DNA from: Streptomyces asoensis
GTDB taxonomy: Bacteria; Actinomycetota; Actinomycetes; Streptomycetales; Streptomycetaceae
NCBI RefSeq assembly: GCF_016860545.1
Contig: NZ_BNEB01000002.1
Coordinates: 124,001-188,000 of the forward strand
Direction of reading: 5' to 3'
Length of the DNA stretch: 64,000 nt
Shown: in pieces, positions 23,854 to 31,601 of the stretch
Position numbering within the stretch: the first letter of the stretch is position 1
How the letters are laid out: every line of letters begins with the position of its first letter
Notes under the pieces: model-generated
The model's input: only the letters and a program-made list of their open reading frames with translations
What the model was told of the DNA's origin: nothing
Databases searched by the model: none
Translations under genes and position numbers: made by a program

Positions 23854-24663
23854 TCAGTACGGCCAGATCGGCGGGTCGCTGACGAAGTGGCCGCCCAGGC
23901 AGGCGTGGGCGATGTTCTCCGGGTCCAAGTCCCCCTGCTCGGCGATCAGCTTCTCGGCGTACGGCTCGGAGTCGTCCTGCGGGTCGTAGCCGAGTGCCCG
24001 CGCGGTGCTCAGGTCCCACCACAGCCGGGTGTTGGCGGACGAGCCGTAGACGACGGTGTGGCCGACGTCCTCGGCGGTCAGGGCCGCGTGGAAGAGGCGG
24101 GCGCCGTCGGCCGGGCTCATCCACACCGACAGCATGCGCACGCTTGTCGGTTCCGCGAAGCAGGAGCCGATGCGGACCGACACGCTCTCCAGGCCGTGCT
24201 TGTCCCAGTACAGCTGGGCGAGGTCCTCGCCGAAGGACTTGGACAGGCCGTAGAAGGTGTCCGGGCGGTGCGGGGTGTCGACCGGGATCAGGGGGTCGCC
24301 CTCGCCGGGGCGCGGGGTGAAGCCGACCGCGTGGTTGGAGGAGGCGAAGACGACGCGCCGCACCCCCTCCTCGCGGGCCGCCTCGTAGAGGTTGTACGTC
24401 CCCGCGATGTTGGCGGCGAGGATCTTCTCGAAGGGAGCCTCCAGCGAGATGCCCGCGAGGTGGACGATCGCGTCCACGCCCCGTACCGCCTCGCGGACCG
24501 CGTCCCGGTCGGCGAGGTCGGCGACGATCGCGTCCGGCGCGCCCTCGACCGGGCGCAGGTCGAGCAGCCGCAGCTCGTGACCGTAGGCGGGCAGCAGGTC
24601 CCGCATCAGGGTGCCGAGGCCGCCGGCTGCGCCGGTGAGCAGGACGGTACGCGGAGCGGGCAT
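23854..24663 (-). CDS. udh: Uronate dehydrogenase (NAD-dependent SDR)
   Basis: 269 residues, extended/atypical SDR. NAD-binding motif TGAAGGLG at the N-terminus; catalytic Tyr-x3-Lys in YGLSKSFGEDLA; substrate-side phrase VFASSNHAVGF and the terminal LWWDLS, all typical of uronate dehydrogenases. The reaction is D-galacturonate or D-glucuronate plus NAD to the aldaro-lactone, the first step of oxidative uronate catabolism. It diverges from kdgD across a 253-bp gap with repeated operator-like motifs, so the two steps are probably co-regulated. Confidence 0.85.
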   Translation of the reverse strand: MPAPRTVLLTGAAGGLGTLMRDLLPAYGHELRLLDLRPVEGAPDAIVADLADRDAVREAVRGVDAIVHLAGISLEAPFEKILAANIAGTYNLYEAAREEGVRRVVFASSNHAVGFTPRPGEGDPLIPVDTPHRPDTFYGLSKSFGEDLAQLYWDKHGLESVSVRIGSCFAEPTSVRMLSVWMSPADGARLFHAALTAEDVGHTVVYGSSANTRLWWDLSTARALGYDPQDDSEPYAEKLIAEQGDLDPENIAHACLGGHFVSDPPIWPY

Positions 24664-24727
24664 TCTCGGGACTCCTCGGATCGCGGAAGGCGGGAGCGCT
24701 GACCAAAAGGACGCATGTATGGCCGCG

Positions 24728-24893
24728 GTTCACATTCATGGACACGCTAGGGAGCGGCGGCCGTACCCGTCAAGTGTCCCGTGCACAGGGCAAAACTGCT
24801 GGTGTCTCGGGAGATTGCCCGCTTGACCCGGCTCGCCGGGGCGCCCTAGCGTGAGCTTGTTCAGGAATATGGACGCTGCTCAAGAATATGGAC
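24728..24893. promoter_or_regulatory. Three GTTCA...GGAC operator-like motifs between udh and kdgD
   Basis: GTTCACATTCATGGAC (24728-24743), GTTCAGGAATATGGAC (24859-24874) and GCTCAAGAATATGGAC (24878-24893) share GTTCA-N6-TGGAC, a partial dyad of IclR-like form. The last two are 19 bp apart, just upstream of kdgD; the first is 65 bp upstream of udh. A similar site (53447-53462) lies between iclR and the dioxopentanoate dehydrogenase gene. Confidence 0.6.
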
Positions 24894-24916
24894 CCGTTAT
24901 GGACCCGGGAGAGCCC

Positions 24917-25858
24917 GTGACGTCAGCCCCGCTCGCCGATCGCCTCCGCGTCCCCAGCGGACCGCTGTTCTTCCCCGTCACCGCCTACGGCCCCGACGGC
25001 TCCCTCGATCTCGACACCTACCGCGCGCACGTCCGCGCCGGCGTCGAGGCGGGCGCCGCGGCCGTCTTCGCGGCCTGCGGGACCGGGGAGTTCCACGCCC
25101 TCGACCCGGAGGAGTTCGAGGCCTGCGTGCGGGCCGCCGTGACCGAGACGGCCGGGCGGGTGCCGGTCGTCGCGGGCGCGGGCTACGGGACCGCGCTCGC
25201 CGTGCGCTACGCGCGGCTGGCCGCGTCGGCCGGGGCGGACGGCCTGCTCGCGCTGCCGCCCTACCTCGTCGTCGCCCCCCAGGAGGGCCTCCTGAGGCAC
25301 TACCGGGAGGTGGCGGCCGCGACCGCCCTGCCGGTGATCGTCTACCAGCGCGACAACGCCGTCCTCACCCCGGCCACCGTCGTGGAACTCGCGCGCACCG
25401 AGGGGATCATCGGCCTCAAGGACGGCCTCGGCGACCTGGACCTGATGCAGCGCACCGTCAGCGCCGTGCGCACCGAGGTCCCCGGCGACTTCCTCTACTT
25501 CAACGGCCTGCCGACCGCCGAACAGACCCAGCTCGCCTACCGGGCCCTCGGCGTCACCCTCTACTCCTCGGCCGTGTTCTGCTTCGCCCCCGAGATCGCC
25601 CTCGCCTTCCACCGGGCCCTCACCACCGGCGACGACACCACCGCCCACCGCCTCCTCGACGGCTTCTACCGGCCCTTCGTCGAACTGCGGGCCCAGGGCC
25701 GCGGTTACGCCGTCTCCCTGGTCAAGGCCGGGGTCCGGATGCGCGGCCTCGACGTGGGCGAAGTGCGCCCGCCGCTGCACGAACCGAGCGAGGATCACGT
25801 CAAACAGCTCGCCCAGGTGATCGAGCGCGGCCACGCGCTGCTGGAGGAGGACCGTTAA
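24917..25858 (+). CDS. kdgD: 5-dehydro-4-deoxyglucarate dehydratase
   Basis: 313 residues from GTG 24917, chosen because GGGAGAG lies just upstream; ATG 24899 or GTG 24851 would run into the operator repeats. DHDPS superfamily barrel with SGPLFFPVTAYGPDGSLD, CGTGEFHALD (the KdgD substrate loop) and the Schiff-base lysine in IIGLKDGLGDLDL. It dehydrates and decarboxylates 5-dehydro-4-deoxyglucarate to 2,5-dioxopentanoate. It diverges from udh and is followed with no gap by a gene of unknown function. The next enzyme, 2,5-dioxopentanoate dehydrogenase, is at 53.5 kb. Confidence 0.9.
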   Translation: MTSAPLADRLRVPSGPLFFPVTAYGPDGSLDLDTYRAHVRAGVEAGAAAVFAACGTGEFHALDPEEFEACVRAAVTETAGRVPVVAGAGYGTALAVRYARLAASAGADGLLALPPYLVVAPQEGLLRHYREVAAATALPVIVYQRDNAVLTPATVVELARTEGIIGLKDGLGDLDLMQRTVSAVRTEVPGDFLYFNGLPTAEQTQLAYRALGVTLYSSAVFCFAPEIALAFHRALTTGDDTTAHRLLDGFYRPFVELRAQGRGYAVSLVKAGVRMRGLDVGEVRPPLHEPSEDHVKQLAQVIERGHALLEEDR

Positions 25859-27034
25859 GTGAAGGCGTCGACATTCGTCTACCCCTGGGACGTCACCGGC
25901 GACCCGGGGGCGCCGGCCCGGATCGCCGCGCTCGGCGTGGAGCAGGTGACGCTCGCCGCCGCCTACCACTCCACGCGCGCCCTCACCCCCCGCCACCCGC
26001 GTCACCGCGTGGTCACCGCCGAGCACGCGGCCGTGCTGTACCCGGCGGATCCGGCCGGCGACCGCTGGAAGGGCCGCGCGCTGCGCCCCTACGCGGCCGG
26101 TGACTGGGCCCCCGGCGACGCCTACGGAGAGGCCGCCGAGGCACTCGCGGCGGCCGGGCTCGGCGTGCACAGCTGGGTGGTCCTCGCGCACAACTCCCGG
26201 CTGGGCGCCGAGCACCCGGACACCTCGGTGGTCAACGCCTACGGCGACCGCTACCCGTGGGCCCCCTGCATCGCCCAGCCCGCCACGCGCGCGTACCTCG
26301 TCGACCTCGCCGCCGAGGCCGCGGTACGGCCCGGCGCGGCCGGCACCGAACTGGAGTCCCTCGGCTGGTACGGGTTCCAGCACCTGCACGCCCACGACAA
26401 GACCGGCGGCGTCGGCCTCGGGGACGCCGGCCAGTACCTGATGGCGCTCTGCTTCTGCCCCACGTGCCGGGTCGGCTACGACGGACAGGGCCTGGACGCC
26501 GATGAACTGGCCGCCGCCGTACGGGCGGCGCTGGAACCGCTGTGGCGGGGCGCGCCGGACGGCGGGGGAGGCTGGACGGAGATCGAGAAACTCCTCGGGC
26601 AGGAGACGGCGGCGGCCACGCGCGCGTGGCGCGACGACAGGGCGCGCACGCTCCAGGAGACGGCGGTACGGGCGGTACGGGCCGCCGCGCCCGACGGCTT
26701 CCAGGTGCTGCTGCACGCCGATCCGGTGACGTACCACGTCGGCGCCAACCCGGGGGTCGACCCCGAGCACGTCCTGTCCGTCGCGGACGGAGTGGTCGTG
26801 CCCTGCGCGGGCGGTCCCGCTCTGCTCGCCCCGTTCGCCGCCCGGCGCCGCGAGGGCACGGTCGTCGCCGCCAACCTCGGCATCGTCTCCGGCATGGGCG
26901 GCAGCCCCGACACGCTCGCCGCCGACCTCGGGCGGGCACGCGACCTCGGGGCGACCGAACTGCGGCTGTATCACGCGGGACTGGCGTCGGACGGCGACCT
27001 CTCGGCGGTCCGCGCGGCGCTCGCCGGCCGCTGA
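25859..27034 (+). CDS. Unknown protein in the kdgD operon, probably a TIM-barrel enzyme
   Basis: 391 residues starting with GTG immediately after the kdgD TAA, with GGAGGAGG upstream, so co-transcribed. No signal peptide. Visible features: KASTFVYPWDVTG at the start, HSWVVLAHNSRLG, LGWYGFQHLHAHDKTG near 165, a cysteine pair CFCPTC near 200, and LGIVSGMGGSPDTL near the C-terminus. The layout suggests a (beta/alpha)8 barrel, perhaps glycosidase-like or a lactonase/isomerase of uronic acids. I do not recognise the family. The gene fits a missing step between uronate dehydrogenase and KdgD or a related sugar. Its 3' end overlaps the converging MFS gene by 64 bp. Confidence 0.75.
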   Translation: MKASTFVYPWDVTGDPGAPARIAALGVEQVTLAAAYHSTRALTPRHPRHRVVTAEHAAVLYPADPAGDRWKGRALRPYAAGDWAPGDAYGEAAEALAAAGLGVHSWVVLAHNSRLGAEHPDTSVVNAYGDRYPWAPCIAQPATRAYLVDLAAEAAVRPGAAGTELESLGWYGFQHLHAHDKTGGVGLGDAGQYLMALCFCPTCRVGYDGQGLDADELAAAVRAALEPLWRGAPDGGGGWTEIEKLLGQETAAATRAWRDDRARTLQETAVRAVRAAAPDGFQVLLHADPVTYHVGANPGVDPEHVLSVADGVVVPCAGGPALLAPFAARRREGTVVAANLGIVSGMGGSPDTLAADLGRARDLGATELRLYHAGLASDGDLSAVRAALAGR

Positions 27035-28209
27035 GGGCGGCGCAGCAGCGGCAGCACCGCCAGCCGGGCCAGCGCCAGCAGCACCAGCAGCGCCCGGTAC
27101 GGCACGAACCCGACCAGGCCCGCGCCCGCCGCGAGACCGACGGCGGTCGGCGCGTACATCAGGGTGCCGGCCGTCGCGGTGACCCGGCCGAGCAGCGCGT
27201 CCGGGGTCTCCCGCTGCACCGCCGTCAGCGCGGCGATCAGCACACAGGGCAGCCCCACCCCGATCGCCGCCGCGCTCACCAGGGTCACGGGATCCGAGGC
27301 GACGGACTGCGCGGCCACGGCGACGGCCGTCAGGACGATCCCGTACGCGGCGAACCGGCGTTCCCCGAGCCGCCGCAGCGCGGGCCCCGCCAGCAGTCCG
27401 ACCACGATCGAACCGGCGCCCTGGGCGGCGTAGAACGTGCCCGTGTACGCGGGGGAGTGGCCGAGGCCCTCGACCACGGCGTGGACGAGCGGACCGCCGA
27501 GACCCGAGAGCAGCAGGGCCGCGCCGCCCGCCAGCACCAGCGGGCGCAGTGCGGGGTGGCCCCACAGGAAGCGGGCGCCCTCGGCGGTCTGCGCGCGCCA
27601 GGGCAGGCCGGCCTGCCGCGGCGGCTCCTCGCGCACCCGCACGCACGCGTACAGCCCCGCAGCGCAGCCGAAGGTGGCCGCGTCCAGGAGTGCCACGGCC
27701 GGGCCGCCCCAGGCCGCGTAGACGCCCGCGCCGGCCAGCGGGGCGAGCAGCTTCATGCCCTCGTCGGACGTCATGCGCAGCCCGTTGAAATCGCCCAGCA
27801 GTTCCGGCGCGACGGCGGCGGCGACGAGCGCGGACTCCGCCGCGTCGGCGACCACCGCGGCGGCGCCGTACAGCAGCAGCACCGTCCACAGCAGCCACAG
27901 CCGGCCGGGGGAGCCGACGGCCAGGACGGTGGGCAGCAGGGCCGCGGGACCCAGGTTGAGCGCGACGAGCAGCGGTTTGCGGCGCCCCCTGTCGGCGAGG
28001 GTGCCCAGCGGCGGGCCGAGCAGCGTGGGCAGCCACAGGGCGAGCACGGACAGCGCCGCGAGCCCGTTCGAGCCGGTGAGGTCCTTGACCCACACACCGG
28101 AGGCCAGCCAGAGCGCCGAGGTGCCGAAACCGGAGACCGAGGACGCGGCCAGATACAGCGCCGCGTCGCGGTCCCGCAGGACCCGCGCCACGGACCAGTT
28201 CTTCGTCAT
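26971..28209 (-). CDS. MFS transporter
   Basis: 412 residues, about 12 membrane helices. The MFS motif A-like loop GTLADRGRRKPLLVAL lies near residue 72. The set of short loops and the C-terminus PQRPASAARTAERSP match the small MFS exporters (Enterobactin exporter/tetracycline-type) of actinobacteria. The substrate is unknown. Its last 64 bp overlap the end of the preceding forward gene in antisense. Confidence 0.85.
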   Translation of the reverse strand: MTKNWSVARVLRDRDAALYLAASSVSGFGTSALWLASGVWVKDLTGSNGLAALSVLALWLPTLLGPPLGTLADRGRRKPLLVALNLGPAALLPTVLAVGSPGRLWLLWTVLLLYGAAAVVADAAESALVAAAVAPELLGDFNGLRMTSDEGMKLLAPLAGAGVYAAWGGPAVALLDAATFGCAAGLYACVRVREEPPRQAGLPWRAQTAEGARFLWGHPALRPLVLAGGAALLLSGLGGPLVHAVVEGLGHSPAYTGTFYAAQGAGSIVVGLLAGPALRRLGERRFAAYGIVLTAVAVAAQSVASDPVTLVSAAAIGVGLPCVLIAALTAVQRETPDALLGRVTATAGTLMYAPTAVGLAAGAGLVGFVPYRALLVLLALARLAVLPLLRRPQRPASAARTAERSPSDASPA

Positions 28210-28320
28210 GCCAGGTCATCGTGGAGCTAAGGCCCCTGGCCCGGCATCGGGAAGTTGCCCCGTACGTGCCGCCCGGCCGGACACCGATGAGTTCTCGTGC
28301 CTACGGCGGTCCACCCCTGT

Positions 28321-28923
28321 ATGACCACCGACACGACAGCCCTACCCACCCTCGACCTCGGCCCGCAGACCCTGATCGTGGCGCGCCTCGCGGAGGGCGT
28401 CCGCGACGAGCAGCTCGCGCACGGCACGCCCTGCCCCGGCTGCGCCGTCCGCAACATGCTCGGGCACCTCACCGGCCTCTCCGTCGCCTTCCGGGACGCC
28501 GCCCGCAAGGACCTGGGGCCCACCACCGACACGGCTCCGGACGCCGCCGCTCCCGACATCGGCCCCGGCTGGCGCGCGGAGCTGTCCAAGGCGCTCGACG
28601 GGCTCGCCGACGCCTGGCGCGACCCGGCCGCCTGGACCGGCATGACCCGCGCGGGCGGCGTGGACCTGCCCGGCGCGGTCGCGGGCGCCGTCGTCGCCGA
28701 CGAACTGGTGATCCACGGCTGGGACCTGGCCCGGGCCACCGGCCAGGAGTACGCGCCCGACCCGGCCGCGCTGACCGCGGCGCACGGGTTCCTCGCAGCG
28801 GCCGCCGCCGAGGGTGAACCCGGCAGCGGTGTGTTCGGCCCCTTGGTCCCCGTCCCGGACGACGCCCCGCTGCTCGACCGCGCGCTCGGACTCAGCGGCC
28901 GCGACCCCGGGTGGAAGCCCTGA
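28321..28923 (+). CDS. TIGR03086-family DinB/mycothiol-dependent-type protein
   Basis: 200 residues from ATG 28321, where the family's start motif TLDLGPQTLIVARLAEGVRDEQL begins. GCAVRNMLGHLTGL carries the conserved His, and ADELVIHGWDLARATGQ the second histidine of the metal site. Such four-helix proteins resemble the N-terminal domain of mycothiol-dependent maleylpyruvate isomerase. The true substrate is unknown. Confidence 0.82.
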   Translation: MTTDTTALPTLDLGPQTLIVARLAEGVRDEQLAHGTPCPGCAVRNMLGHLTGLSVAFRDAARKDLGPTTDTAPDAAAPDIGPGWRAELSKALDGLADAWRDPAAWTGMTRAGGVDLPGAVAGAVVADELVIHGWDLARATGQEYAPDPAALTAAHGFLAAAAAEGEPGSGVFGPLVPVPDDAPLLDRALGLSGRDPGWKP

Positions 28924-28935
28924 AGCCATGAAGTC

Positions 28936-28960
28936 GTGAGGCCGTGAGGCCGTGAGGCCT
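28936..28960 (+). repeat. Short tandem GTGAGGCC repeat
   Basis: Three copies of a 9-bp unit (GTGAGGCCG) lie just after the DinB-type gene. It is a small simple repeat with no visible function. The remaining gap to 29087 shows no gene. Confidence 0.6.
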
Positions 28961-29086
28961 GACACCGTGAAGACCTGAGCCCGTGTCCGGCCGGCCCGGA
29001 CGGCCGGACGTGGACGGCCCCCGCCGGTTGCCGTAGACGGGGCAATCACGGCACACCCGGCGGGCCCGAAACGTACGCTCACCGGC

Positions 29087-29848
29087 ATGCCCCTCAGCCT
29101 CACCGTCCTCGGTACCGCCTCACCGCACCCGGGTCCCGGCCGCCCCTGCTCCGGCTACCTGCTGCGCGGCGCTGGGGCGGAGGTATGGGTGGACGCCGGA
29201 CCCGGCACGTTCGCGGAGTTGCAGCGGCACACGGATCCGGACCGGCTCACGGCGATCTGGATCTCGCACCTGCACGCCGACCACAGCGCCGACCTCCTCG
29301 CCGCCGCCTACGCCCTCGCGTACGGCGGGATGACCCCTCCGGCCCCGATCCCGGTCTACGCGCCGCTCGACTGCGCCCGGCGCCTGGCGGGGTTCCTCGG
29401 ACGGCCCGACGTACGGTTCCTCAGCGAGGTGTTCGACTTCAGGGCCCTGTTCGACGGCCACACGGTGCGGCACTGGAACCTGCGCCTCACCTCGCGCGCC
29501 GTGGCACACGACACCGAGGCGTACGGACTGCGCGCCGAGTGCCAGGGGAGCGTCCTCGCCTACTCGGGGGACAGCGGGCCGTGTGACGCCCTCGGTGAAC
29601 TGGCCTTCGGGGCCGACCTGTTCCTGTGCGAGGCCGACATCGACCGGCATCGCGAAGGCGAACACGACCAGCGGGTCCACCTCACGCCGGAGGAGGCGGG
29701 CGAGGCCGCCCGCAGGGCGGGAGCGCGCGAGCTCTACATCACCCACGTCGGACCCACCCTCACCCGCGAGGACGCCACCACCCGGGCCGCCGTCACCTTC
29801 GGCGGGCCCGCCCGCACGGCACGCGAGGGCGAGACCATCCCCTTCTGA
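29087..29848 (+). CDS. MBL-fold metallohydrolase (RNase Z-like)
   Basis: 253 residues. The metal motif HLHADHSADL lies near residue 62, with further ligands at AYSGDSGPC and THVGPT. It belongs to the RNase Z/arylsulfatase-like MBL group, common as a single-copy gene of unknown substrate. TACGCT (29074-29079) lies 7 nt before the ATG and no Shine-Dalgarno is visible, so the transcript may be leaderless. Confidence 0.85.
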   Translation: MPLSLTVLGTASPHPGPGRPCSGYLLRGAGAEVWVDAGPGTFAELQRHTDPDRLTAIWISHLHADHSADLLAAAYALAYGGMTPPAPIPVYAPLDCARRLAGFLGRPDVRFLSEVFDFRALFDGHTVRHWNLRLTSRAVAHDTEAYGLRAECQGSVLAYSGDSGPCDALGELAFGADLFLCEADIDRHREGEHDQRVHLTPEEAGEAARRAGARELYITHVGPTLTREDATTRAAVTFGGPARTAREGETIPF

Positions 29849-29856
29849 CCCCCCTT

Positions 29857-29872
29857 GGGGCGCTTGCGCCCC
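29857..29872 (+). terminator. Small GC hairpin after the MBL gene
   Basis: GGGGCGC (29857-29863) pairs with GCGCCCC (29866-29872). It lies directly after the stop at 29848 and the loop is very tight. Probable terminator. Confidence 0.5.
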
Positions 29873-29901
29873 GGCAACCTCAACTTCCTTTGCCGGAAGC
29901 A

Positions 29902-29961
29902 TTGACGAAACACGGGGCCGCTCCTACCTTCAACGCGTCGTACTTCGTACGTCATATATGA
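29902..29961 (+). promoter_or_regulatory. Promoter and operators of the GntR-led pectin/pentonate cluster
   Basis: TTGACG (29902-29907), a 17-bp spacer and TACCTT (29925-29930) form a good promoter. Just downstream lie CGTAC-TTC-GTACG (29939-29951) and TCATATATGA (29952-29961), both perfect dyads and typical of GntR/FCD operators. The regulator's ATG is at 30013. Confidence 0.6.
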
Positions 29962-30012
29962 GACGCGATACGCGAGATCCGAGACCGGACCCGCGACACC
30001 CGAGAGGCGCGC

Positions 30013-30693
30013 ATGACCTCTGTGCCCACGCCGATCCCCTCCCGCACGCAGTACGTGCTGGAGGAGATCAAACGCCGCATCCTCACCGGGCGGCTGACGC
30101 CCGGTCAGGCCCTGGTGGAGACCGAGCTCGCCGCGCAGTTCGGGGTCTCCAAGACCCCGGTCCGCGAGGCGCTCAAGACCCTGGCCGGCACCGGACTGGT
30201 CGTCATGAGCCAGTACAAGGGCGTCACGGTGCGCATGGTGGACGCGGACATGGCGCGCGAGGTCTACGACGTACGCCTGCTCCTCGAACCCGAGGCGCTC
30301 AAGCGGGCCGTGCGGCGCGGCGCCTCCCTGGACGCCGCGCGCGAGGCGCTGACCCGGGCCGACGAGGCGACCGACACCGCCGAACGGTCCCTGGCCAACC
30401 GGGAGTTCCACCGCGCCCTGTACCTGCCGTGCGGCAACCCGCTGCTCGGCCGCATGCTCGACGAGGTGCGCGACCAGGCCGCCCTCGTCTCCGCCGTCGC
30501 CTGGGCCGCCTCCCCCTCCTGGGACCGGGAGGCGGGCGAGCACCGCGAGATCCTGCGGCTCGCCCTGGCCGGCGACGCCGAGGCGGCGGGCGCCGCCCTG
30601 CACGCCCACATCGCGTCCTTCGTCCACCGGGCGTTCCCCGAGACCGCCCAGGAGGCCCCCGTGCGGGCCCAGGCAGAGAAAGGCCAGGAATGA
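30013..30693 (+). CDS. GntR-family (FCD) regulator of the sugar-acid cluster
   Basis: 226 residues. The N-terminal winged helix has RTQYVLEEIKRRILTGRLTPGQALVETELAAQFGVSKTPVREALKTLAGTGLV. The FCD domain follows with EFHRALYLPCGNPLL and EHREILRLALAGD. It overlaps the next gene by ATGA, so it is the first gene of a long operon. It should sense a sugar acid and release the dyads at 29939-29961. Confidence 0.88.
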   Translation: MTSVPTPIPSRTQYVLEEIKRRILTGRLTPGQALVETELAAQFGVSKTPVREALKTLAGTGLVVMSQYKGVTVRMVDADMAREVYDVRLLLEPEALKRAVRRGASLDAAREALTRADEATDTAERSLANREFHRALYLPCGNPLLGRMLDEVRDQAALVSAVAWAASPSWDREAGEHREILRLALAGDAEAAGAALHAHIASFVHRAFPETAQEAPVRAQAEKGQE

Positions 30694-31601
30694 GCAGCGT
30701 GGCGTTCGAGACCGAGCGAGCGGCCCTGGCCGACGTGGTGGCCATCCCGGTGACCCCGTTCGCCGAGGACGGCTCCGTCGACGGTGACGCCCACCGGGCC
30801 CTGCTGCGCCGGCTGCTCGACGGCGGCATCACCACCCTCACCCCGAACGGCAACACCGGCGAGTTCTACGCCCTGACGCCCGACGAGCGCCGGCTGGTCA
30901 TGGAGCTGACCGCCGAGGTGGCCGGCGGGCGGGCGGTGATCCTGGCCGGTGTCGGCCACGACGTGCCGACGGCCGTCGCCTCCGCCCGCCACGCCCGTGA
31001 ACTGGGCGCCCGGATGGTGATGGTCCACCAGCCCGTCCACCCCTACGTCTCGCAGCGCGGCTGGGTCGACTACCACCGCGAGATCGCGCTGGCCGTGCCC
31101 GAGCTGGGCGTCGTCCCGTACATCCGCAACGCCCAGCTGCACGGCGAGCGGCTCGCCGAACTGGCCGACGCCTGTCCGAACGTCATCGGCGTCAAGTACG
31201 CCGTCCCGGACGCCTCCCGGTTCGCGGCCTTCGCCCGGGACGCGGGCCTGGAGCGCTTCGTCTGGGTCGCGGGCCTGGCCGAGCCCTACGCCCCCTCCTA
31301 CTTCTCCGCGGGCGCCAGCGGATTCACCTCCGGGCTCGTCAACGTCGCCCCGGCCGTCTCGCTGAACATGATCGAAGCGCTTCGATCCGGCGACTACCCG
31401 GCCGCGATGAAGGTGTGGGAACAGATCAGACGCTTCGAGGAGCTGCGCGCCGCCAACGGCTCCGCGAACAACGTCACCGTCGTCAAGGAAGCCCTCGCGT
31501 CCCTCGGCCTGTGCCGCCGCGAGGTGCGCCCCCCGAGCCGGACGCTGCCCGAGGCCGATCGCGCCGAGGTCGCCGCCATAGCCGCCGGATGGTCCCTGTG
31601 A
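30690..31601 (+). CDS. DHDPS-family sugar-acid dehydratase/aldolase
   Basis: 303 residues. The DHDPS barrel has TPNGNTGEFYALTP (substrate loop), VPYIRNAQLHGERL, and the Schiff-base lysine in VIGVKYAVPD near residue 167. The GNTGEF loop and the next gene (IlvD/Edd dehydratase) point to the sugar-acid branch rather than lysine synthesis. A 2-keto-3-deoxy-pentonate (for example L-arabinonate-derived) dehydratase is the best guess, giving 2,5-dioxopentanoate; an aldolase is the alternative. Overlaps: ATGA upstream and GTGA downstream. Confidence 0.82.
   Translation: MSSVAFETERAALADVVAIPVTPFAEDGSVDGDAHRALLRRLLDGGITTLTPNGNTGEFYALTPDERRLVMELTAEVAGGRAVILAGVGHDVPTAVASARHARELGARMVMVHQPVHPYVSQRGWVDYHREIALAVPELGVVPYIRNAQLHGERLAELADACPNVIGVKYAVPDASRFAAFARDAGLERFVWVAGLAEPYAPSYFSAGASGFTSGLVNVAPAVSLNMIEALRSGDYPAAMKVWEQIRRFEELRAANGSANNVTVVKEALASLGLCRREVRPPSRTLPEADRAEVAAIAAGWSL
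31370..31387. promoter_or_regulatory. Intragenic 18-bp LacI-type palindrome
   Basis: GATCGAAGCGCTTCGATC is a perfect palindrome centred on AAGCGCTT, inside the DHDPS-family gene (codes for IEALRS). A second core, GAAGCGCTTC, lies at 31600-31609 over the start of the next gene, 230 bp away. The pair could support looping or roadblock by a LacI-family repressor. It may also be chance codon choice, but the perfect 18-bp symmetry argues against that. Confidence 0.5.

Noticed and set aside
28924-29086. CRISPR-like array
   Set aside because: Only three 9-bp direct units with no spacers; a simple tandem repeat.
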